Below, in pieces: positions 5,850 to 10,966 of a stretch of DNA of 10,966 nt (the stretch's first letter is position 1; every line of letters starts with the position of its first letter). Source of the DNA: Chitinophagaceae bacterium (GTDB lineage: Bacteria > Bacteroidota > Bacteroidia > Chitinophagales > Chitinophagaceae); contig JAOQAL010000010.1 in assembly GCA_025963615.1 (NCBI GenBank), forward strand, positions 1-10,966, read 5' to 3'. Both the position numbers and the translations under genes were made by a program. Below the pieces are notes generated by a model that worked only from the letters and a program-made list of their open reading frames with translations, was not told the DNA's origin and made no database searches.

Positions 5850-6416
5850 ATGGCAAATACAGCAGACATCAGCCGCGGCATGATCCTCAAACTGGATGGT
5901 AGTCTTTATACCGTTGTGGAATTTGGTGAAAATAAAACCGCCCGTGCGGCGGCAAAAGTGTGGGCAAAATTGAAAGGCGTGGATAATAACCGTTCCATCG
6001 AAAAAACTTGGAACTCCGGGGATAATATTTACCCGGTGCGGGTTGAAAAAAGAACCTACCAGTTTTTGTATAAAGATGATGGAGGTTACAACTTCATGGA
6101 CAATGAAACCTTCGAGCAGGTGGCCATACAAGAAAACCTGGTGGATGCCCCTCAATTCTTAAAAGATGGCCAGGAAGTGGGCATTTTAATTAATACAGAG
6201 ACGGATCAGCCCATGAGTGTTGAGCTACCTGATAAAATTGTCTTACTGGTAACGTATACAGAGCCGGGCCTTCGGGGCGATACGGCCACCAGAACCTTAA
6301 AGCCTGCTACCGTGGAAACCGGCGCTACAGTTGGAGTTCCTTTATTTGTAAATGAAGGTGAAAAAATCCGTGTCAATACAAAGACCGGTGAATATGTTGA
6401 ACGGGTAAAAGAATAA
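5850..6416 (+). CDS. efp: Translation elongation factor P
   Basis: A 188-residue, three-domain EF-P of normal length, which binds stalled ribosomes between the P and E sites and speeds peptide bonds at polyproline stretches. Domain I (about 1-63) begins ADISRGMILKLDG; domain II (about 65-127) includes YQFLYKDDGGYNFMDNETFEQV and LKDGQEVGILI; domain III (about 130-186) includes VELPDKIVLLVTYTEPGLRGDTAT and ends GEYVERVKE. The domain I loop that reaches the peptidyl-transferase centre reads E24-F-G-E-N-K-T-A-R32-A-A-A-K. It lacks the PGK lysine of E. coli. An ungapped alignment back from the following strand puts R32 at the modified position, as in the NKSGR-type loop of Pseudomonas EF-P, whose Arg32 is rhamnosylated by EarP. 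No earP-, epmA- or ymfI-like modifier gene is in the window. It has its own promoter, and a terminator-like hairpin follows. Confidence 0.95.
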   Translation: MANTADISRGMILKLDGSLYTVVEFGENKTARAAAKVWAKLKGVDNNRSIEKTWNSGDNIYPVRVEKRTYQFLYKDDGGYNFMDNETFEQVAIQENLVDAPQFLKDGQEVGILINTETDQPMSVELPDKIVLLVTYTEPGLRGDTATRTLKPATVETGATVGVPLFVNEGEKIRVNTKTGEYVERVKE

Positions 6417-6438
6417 TTGTTATAGTTGTTATTGGACG

Positions 6439-6492
6439 AAATGGGGTAAAATCATATGTTTTAGGCCATTTTTATCCTGTTTTCACCCATTT
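6439..6492 (+). terminator. Hairpin downstream of efp
   Basis: Imperfect inverted repeat: AAATGGGGTAAAA (6439-6451) pairs with TTTTCACCCATTT (6480-6492) at 11 of 13 positions, with a 28-base loop, then TT and GCCC. It starts 22 bases after the efp stop. The long loop and poor T-tract make it a weak intrinsic-terminator candidate. Confidence 0.35.
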
Positions 6493-6521
6493 TTGCCCAA
6501 AAACTTTGAAAAAATACCCAA

Positions 6522-6549
6522 AATACCGGTATTGTTTTGCTTATCTTAG
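6522..6549 (+). promoter_or_regulatory. accBC promoter candidate with 12-bp palindrome
   Basis: AATACCGGTATT at 6522-6533 is a perfect 12-bp palindrome. Eight bases further is TATCTTAG (6542-6549), one base off TAnnTTTG, placed 42 bases before the accB ATG. The palindrome would sit in the -15 to -30 region, a typical place for a repressor. No regulator is identified. Confidence 0.4.
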
Positions 6550-6591
6550 CCATCCTTTTCTAAATTAAAACTCATTATTAAATTGAAAAAC

Positions 6592-7068
6592 ATGGATTTC
6601 AAACAAATTCAGGAGTTGATCAAAATGATCAATAAGTCAAATATTGGTGAGTTGACAGTAGAGCAGAAAGATTTTCGCATAACAATTAAGCAAAAAGAAG
6701 AGAATATAACCCAGGTAGTAGCGGCACCGGCCAATATCTACCCAATCCCTCCCCAGATTGCGACAACTCAGCCCGTGCAGGCTGCGGCAACAGAAAAAGC
6801 AAAACCAGCCGAAGCACCCGCCGCTAATCTGATCACTATAAAAAGCCCGATGATCGGCACATTCTATCGCAGATCGTCTCCAGATAAACCAGCCTTTGCA
6901 GAAGTGGGCGATGATATTATACCGGGTAAAATTGTATGTATCATAGAAGCTATGAAGCTATTTAATGAAATTGAAAGCGAAGTAAAAGGGAAAGTTGTAA
7001 AGGTGTTGGTAGAAGACGCTTCGCCTGTTGAATATGATCAGCCATTATTTTTGGTAGAGCCTAATTAA
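6592..7068 (+). CDS. accB: Biotin carboxyl carrier protein of acetyl-CoA carboxylase
   Basis: A 158-residue protein from ATG 6592. Residues 1-36 (MDFKQIQELIKMINKSNIGELTVEQ onwards) are the usual AccB N-terminal segment. Residues about 40-78 are an Ala/Pro-rich flexible linker, and residues 80-158 are the biotinyl domain. The E119-A-M-K122-L motif contains the lysine (K122) that biotin ligase modifies. SPMIGTFYRRSSPDKPAF is the AccB-type thumb region, which separates it from pyruvate- or propionyl-CoA carboxylase carriers. The carrier swings biotin between AccC and the AccA/AccD transferase to make malonyl-CoA, the first step of fatty-acid synthesis in the cytoplasm. An in-frame TTG at 6583 would add three residues; the ATG is preferred. 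accC follows after 128 bp, probably in the same transcript; accA and accD are not here. Confidence 0.95.
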   Translation: MDFKQIQELIKMINKSNIGELTVEQKDFRITIKQKEENITQVVAAPANIYPIPPQIATTQPVQAAATEKAKPAEAPAANLITIKSPMIGTFYRRSSPDKPAFAEVGDDIIPGKIVCIIEAMKLFNEIESEVKGKVVKVLVEDASPVEYDQPLFLVEPN

Positions 7069-7108
7069 TTTGAAGATGAGTCAATAATTCCCGCATCAGC
7101 CAGCGTGC

Positions 7109-7132
7109 TGAAAACGGAATCAGCTGTTTTCA
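7109..7132. other. Small hairpin between accB and accC
   Basis: TGAAAAC (7109-7115) and GTTTTCA (7126-7132) form a 7-bp stem with a 10-base loop. There is no T-tract, so it is unlikely to terminate; it could tune accC relative to accB or be chance. No -7 box was recognised in this gap. Confidence 0.25.
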
Positions 7133-7196
7133 ATTTAATGTTGACTTTTTCGTTCATTTTCAAATCAACACATTTTCAAATTATCAAATTAATCCA

Positions 7197-8537
7197 ATGT
7201 TTAAGAAGATACTGATTGCAAACAGAGGTGAAATAGCGCTTCGTGTTATAAGGACCTGCAAGGAGATGGGTATTAAAACAGTTGCTGTTTATTCTACGGC
7301 AGATAAGGACAGTCTCCATATAAAGTTTGCTGATGAAGCCGTTTGCATCGGTCGCCCGCAAAGCGCCGATTCTTATTTGAACAGTCCCCACATCATGGCG
7401 GCGGCGGAGATTACCAATGCCGATGCAATACATCCCGGATATGGCTTCCTGGCAGAGAATGCAAAATTTGCGCAAATATGCAATGACCATGAAATAAAAT
7501 TCATAGGGCCTACCGCGTCCATGATCAATTCGATGGGTGATAAAATTACAGCAAAGGAGACGATGATAAAAGCAGGTGTTCCCGTTATTCCGGGCAGCGA
7601 CGGTTTGCTGGAAAACCTCGGTCAGGCAATTGAGCTTGCGAAAAACCAGGTTGGTTACCCCGTTATTTTAAAGGCAACAGCCGGTGGTGGTGGAAAGGGG
7701 ATGCGCATTGTATGGGAAGAAAGTGAAATGGAAAAGGCTTACTATAATGCAAAGACCGAGGCGGCAGCGTCTTTTAAGAATGATGGCATCTACATGGAAA
7801 AATATGTAGAGGAACCCCGTCATATTGAAATTCAGGTGGTGGGCGACCAATATGGAAGTGTTTGCCATTTAAGCGAAAGGGATTGTTCTATCCAGCGTCG
7901 CCATCAGAAACTGGTTGAAGAATCACCTTCTCCCTTTATGACTCCAGAACTCAGAGAAAAAATGGGAGAGGCCGCTAAGAAAGCAGCAAGCGCGATTAAT
8001 TATGAAAGTGTTGGAACGATTGAATTCCTCGTGGATAAGCATCGCAATTTCTATTTTATGGAAATGAATACCCGGATCCAGGTAGAACATTGCGTAACAG
8101 AAGAAGTAATAAATTTTGATCTTATCAAGGAACAGATCAAAATTGCTATGGGCGAGAAAATTTCCGGAAAAGATTATTATCCACAAATGCATGCTATAGA
8201 GTGCCGCATCAATGCGGAAGATCCTTATAATGATTTTCGTCCTTCCCCGGGTAAGATTACCACGCTCAATCAGCCCGGAGGACATGGGGTGAGAGTAGAC
8301 AGCCATGTTTATACCGGATACGTTATACCGCCCTATTACGATTCAATGATTGGCAAATTGATTACTATTGCCCAAACAAGAGAAGAAGCGATTAATACGA
8401 TGTACCGCGCCTTGAGTGAATATGTGATCGAAGGGGTAAAAACAACCATTCCATTTCACCTGCAACTCATGCAGGATGAACGTTTCAGAAGTGGTGATTT
8501 CAATACCAAGTTTTTGGAAGGATTCGTATTGAGATAA
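7197..8537 (+). CDS. accC: Biotin carboxylase subunit of acetyl-CoA carboxylase
   Basis: A 446-residue ATP-grasp enzyme, about the length of E. coli AccC (449). It carboxylates the biotin on AccB with bicarbonate and ATP. The N-terminal domain (about 1-114) begins [21 protein letters not shown] and contains [13 protein letters not shown]. The ATP-grasp domain (about 115-330) has the glycine-rich flap A162-G-G-G-G-K-G168, and [12 protein letters not shown] with E289, N291, R293 and E297 in the places of the E. coli metal-binding and catalytic residues (numbering +1). The C-terminal domain has [15 protein letters not shown] and [12 protein letters not shown]. With no biotinyl or carboxyltransferase domain fused on, this is the stand-alone bacterial subunit. 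Position directly after accB supports acetyl-CoA over propionyl- or pyruvate carboxylase. Confidence 0.96.
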   Translation: MFKKILIANRGEIALRVIRTCKEMGIKTVAVYSTADKDSLHIKFADEAVCIGRPQSADSYLNSPHIMAAAEITNADAIHPGYGFLAENAKFAQICNDHEIKFIGPTASMINSMGDKITAKETMIKAGVPVIPGSDGLLENLGQAIELAKNQVGYPVILKATAGGGGKGMRIVWEESEMEKAYYNAKTEAAASFKNDGIYMEKYVEEPRHIEIQVVGDQYGSVCHLSERDCSIQRRHQKLVEESPSPFMTPELREKMGEAAKKAASAINYESVGTIEFLVDKHRNFYFMEMNTRIQVEHCVTEEVINFDLIKEQIKIAMGEKISGKDYYPQMHAIECRINAEDPYNDFRPSPGKITTLNQPGGHGVRVDSHVYTGYVIPPYYDSMIGKLITIAQTREEAINTMYRALSEYVIEGVKTTIPFHLQLMQDERFRSGDFNTKFLEGFVLR

Positions 8538-8628
8538 GCGCCCCTTAATGAAGCGATCTTCCCGGTCTTATGGTTTCCCAACACAAAGCTTCTAATTCCT
8601 CAACAGGGGCTGATACCAAACAAACCCG

Positions 8629-8644
8629 GCCCTGCCCGCAGGGC
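8629..8644. terminator. GC-rich hairpin between accC and the aminopeptidase gene
   Basis: GCCCTG-CCCG-CAGGGC is a perfect 6-bp GC-rich stem with a 4-base loop in the 144-bp gap between convergent genes. It may stop transcription from one or both sides. No strong T-run follows on either strand. Confidence 0.4.
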
Positions 8645-8681
8645 TCGGAACTATAAGTCAATAACCATAACCTGGTTAACG

Positions 8682-10966
8682 TTAAAACCCTTTCTTGCCT
8701 TCCGCAGGTATCTTGGATAAAATATAATTAGCTTGCTCTTTCAGTCCTTCAGCATTTTTTCTTTTAGCGATAGCCTTAAAAATAATTTCATTGATAAGTT
8801 GGTTCGCATCTTCCTGGAAATTTTGAGGCGAGGCATCGCGGAAAGAAACCATGGCATCTACACCCCTTTTTACGATGTCTGTATTTTTTGCTTTTGCAAT
8901 GAATACCGCTAAAGACTGTACCGCATCAATTTTCGCTTGCGAAAAAGGCATTTTTTCGAAATTGTCGAGAATAGTACTGGCAAATGATTCATCGCCGGTA
9001 GCAGAAAGTACGTCGGTAAGGGCAGTAGCAAGTGACCCCTTTGCAGGTTGCAGAATCAAACGTTTTGCTTCAGCAGTGGCAGCTTCCGGATCTAATGTAA
9101 ATAACGCCTGCAACGCATTTCCCGCAACCGTATAGGAAGAATCACCGGCGGCTGCCTTAAATAAAGGTTCATATTCAACCTTGCCGAATTCCGCTAATAT
9201 GCTGATAGCATCGGCTTTTACGAGTTTTTTAGGATCGTTTTTCGCGAGGTCGGCTATCACGGGCTCCATTTCTTTTTTAATATTTTCTTTCTTCCAGTCC
9301 AATCCGGCAATTGTAAACCGGCGCAGCACATCAAATTTATCCTTCAAAGTCGTTTTTAAAAAAGCAATGGCTTTAGGGTCATCCTGGTTTTGCGTTGCAA
9401 ACCCAATGGCTTCCCGGCGGTCCAGGTAGCTGCCGGCATATTTATACTGATGAAGATATTCGTCCAGCGTTTTATTTTCCTTTTTTTCTGCCAGTAAAAC
9501 CTTGTCACCGTCAAAATTCACGAGATCAGGTTTTGTCGCCGCATCAAAATAAAAAGTGTCAATTTTGTTCTGTACCCATACTGAATATCTTTTTTTGTTT
9601 GCGCCATGATAAACATCAACAGCTACCGGGAGCTTAAAAATCTTATCACCCTCCTGTGTTTGTTCAACAATAACCCTGGCTTTTTTAGTCGCCGCATCAT
9701 AACCATAGTTGATATTTAATTTGGGATTACCGCTTCCATAATACCATTGGTTCCAGTACCAGTTCAGGTCACGACCGGTTACTTCTTCAAAAGCAAGACG
9801 TAATTGCTGTGCTTCTGCCGACTTGAATTTATTGGTCGTTAAATAAAGGTTCAAGGCCTTAAAGAAAGCAGAATCGCCAACATAGTTGCGGAGCATATGA
9901 AGAATCCGTCCTCCTTTATTGTAACTAACCGCATCAAATAGTTCTTCTTTGTCCCCATAATAAAAGCGAACCAGGTCTTTTTTATCACTTTTACTTTGCA
10001 GGTACCCACTCATATCCTGGTAGTTTTGATCGTCACCAGCGTCTTTACCATATTTATATTCATTCCATAAAGTTTCACTATAGTTGGCGAAGGATTCATT
10101 CAATGTAATATTGCTCCAGCTTTCTGTAGTTACATAATCGCCAAACCATTGATGAAATAATTCATGCGCAATGGTGCTTTCCCAAATGTTAGCATCCGTT
10201 AATTCACGGGCATCCTGCTGGGCGCTCTCCTGGTGCAGGGTCGCCGTAGTATTTTCCATCGCTCCGCTCACATAATCCCGGCCTACCATCTGGCTGTATT
10301 TTACCCATGGATATTCAACGCCTAATATTTTTGAGTAAAAGCCTATCATTTCGGGCGTATGGCCAAATATTTTTCTTGCTACCAAGGCGTATGGTTTTTC
10401 AACATAATAGCTTACTTCTTTGCCTTTATACGAGTCCTTAACCACTGCGAAATCGCCGGCTCCCATAAAGAAGAGGTAAGGCGCGTGCGGCAAATCCATT
10501 TTCCAGTAATCGGTGCGGGTACCATCTGTATTTTTTTTCTGGCCCATTAATTTGCCATTGGAAAGTGTGACAAATTTTTCCGGAACGGTCATATAAATTT
10601 CATCCGTAGTTTTTTGATTCGGTTTATCAATGGTCGGGAACCAAACTGAATTTGCTTCTGTCTCCCCCTGCGTCCAGATTTCAGTAGGCTTATCTTTTTC
10701 TTCGCCGCGGGGATTTATAAAGTACAAACCTTTTGCATCGTTAATAGCGGCGCTTCCTTTAACTTTTACTTCATTCGGTTTCGAAGTATAGTCAATATAA
10801 ATGCTATACGCTTCACCACCCCGATAGATTTTATCCAGCATGATCCGCAACTGCCATCCATCATAGGCGTATTTCAGGTCTTTTGTTGCCGTTCCTTTTA
10901 TAAGAGCCACTTTTTTAATATCCATGCCTTTGGCATCCAGGGTAAGCGAATCGGTAGTATAAAAAT
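8682..10966 (-). CDS. Exported-type M1-family zinc aminopeptidase, 5' end cut
   Basis: Partial: the frame stays open past the window edge, so the signal peptide and start are missing; about 760 residues are visible. Numbered from the internal Met at 10925, the M1 N-terminal beta domain is followed by the exopeptidase motif G221-A-M-E-N225. The zinc site is H254-E-x-x-H258 with E277 18 residues on (HELFHQWFGDYVTTESWSNITLNESFANYSE), and Y335 in SYNKGG is the likely transition-state tyrosine. The catalytic machinery is therefore complete. Helical C-terminal repeats from about residue 490 (DPKAIAFLKTTLKDKF, then AISILAEFGKVEYEPLF) resemble HEAT-like repeats. The enzyme removes N-terminal residues from peptides; in this phylum such proteins are usually periplasmic or surface-exposed and used in peptide scavenging. 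It is convergent with accC. Confidence 0.92.
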   Translation of the reverse strand, partial: FYTTDSLTLDAKGMDIKKVALIKGTATKDLKYAYDGWQLRIMLDKIYRGGEAYSIYIDYTSKPNEVKVKGSAAINDAKGLYFINPRGEEKDKPTEIWTQGETEANSVWFPTIDKPNQKTTDEIYMTVPEKFVTLSNGKLMGQKKNTDGTRTDYWKMDLPHAPYLFFMGAGDFAVVKDSYKGKEVSYYVEKPYALVARKIFGHTPEMIGFYSKILGVEYPWVKYSQMVGRDYVSGAMENTTATLHQESAQQDARELTDANIWESTIAHELFHQWFGDYVTTESWSNITLNESFANYSETLWNEYKYGKDAGDDQNYQDMSGYLQSKSDKKDLVRFYYGDKEELFDAVSYNKGGRILHMLRNYVGDSAFFKALNLYLTTNKFKSAEAQQLRLAFEEVTGRDLNWYWNQWYYGSGNPKLNINYGYDAATKKARVIVEQTQEGDKIFKLPVAVDVYHGANKKRYSVWVQNKIDTFYFDAATKPDLVNFDGDKVLLAEKKENKTLDEYLHQYKYAGSYLDRREAIGFATQNQDDPKAIAFLKTTLKDKFDVLRRFTIAGLDWKKENIKKEMEPVIADLAKNDPKKLVKADAISILAEFGKVEYEPLFKAAAGDSSYTVAGNALQALFTLDPEAATAEAKRLILQPAKGSLATALTDVLSATGDESFASTILDNFEKMPFSQAKIDAVQSLAVFIAKAKNTDIVKRGVDAMVSFRDASPQNFQEDANQLINEIIFKAIAKRKNAEGLKEQANYILSKIPAEGKKGF

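Noticed and set aside
6583..6591. TTG start adding three residues to AccB
   Set aside because: The ATG at 6592 begins the conserved MDFKQIQELI segment; the extension adds only MKN.
8676..8685. TTAACGTTAA palindrome at the aminopeptidase stop codon
   Set aside because: A 10-bp AT-rich palindrome in a convergent 3' region has no plausible operator role and is expected by chance in AT-rich DNA.
10923..10925. ATG at 10925 as the true start of the M1 aminopeptidase
   Set aside because: The same frame is open to the window edge with family-like sequence (TTDSLTLDAKG), no signal peptide follows this Met, and the N-terminal domain would be incomplete.

Overview
The window looks like chromosomal DNA of a Bacteroidota bacterium, most likely from the Chitinophagaceae or a close relative. 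The reasons are several TAnnTTTG-type -7 promoter boxes, starts without clear Shine-Dalgarno sequences, Bacteroidota-style exported proteins, and protein types seen in that phylum (an Exo/GIY-YIG fusion, a free-standing RlmK-like methyltransferase, a BlaI-type regulator, and a large exported M1 aminopeptidase). The lineage is judged from memory of families, not from a search.

Layout. At the left edge is the start of an exported FKBP-type prolyl isomerase gene (minus strand, cut by the window). It is divergent from a small hot-dog thioesterase gene (504-941), whose last bases overlap the convergent gene for a DnaQ-like exonuclease/GIY-YIG nuclease (926-2314). That gene diverges from an rlmK-like 23S rRNA methyltransferase gene (2356-3303). 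A 141-bp element with perfect 13-bp inverted ends separates rlmK from the convergent malate dehydrogenase gene (3468-4397). Upstream of mdh lies an exported thioredoxin-fold protein (4492-4995).

The 5011-5849 stretch has no intact gene but is not empty. It holds two TACGA-type dyad operators and a blaI/mecI-family repressor gene broken by two frameshifts (5094-5393). After that comes a 127-bp direct repeat in two copies 217 bp apart, each ending in a 7-bp tandem array. The repeat carries what looks like the decayed end of a second gene. I read this as the wreck of a blaI-plus-partner operon.

From 5850 rightward is housekeeping again: efp (elongation factor P with an Arg-tipped loop), then accB and accC (biotin carrier protein and biotin carboxylase of acetyl-CoA carboxylase, first step of fatty-acid synthesis). 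The window closes with most of an exported M1-family zinc aminopeptidase on the minus strand, convergent to accC and running off the right edge.

Most of the window is ordinary core metabolism. The points most worth a second look are the EF-P loop, the degenerate blaI locus with its retained operators and repeats, the UvrC-like cysteine cluster in the nuclease fusion, and a palindrome at the accBC promoter. I found no clear sign of a new multi-gene system.
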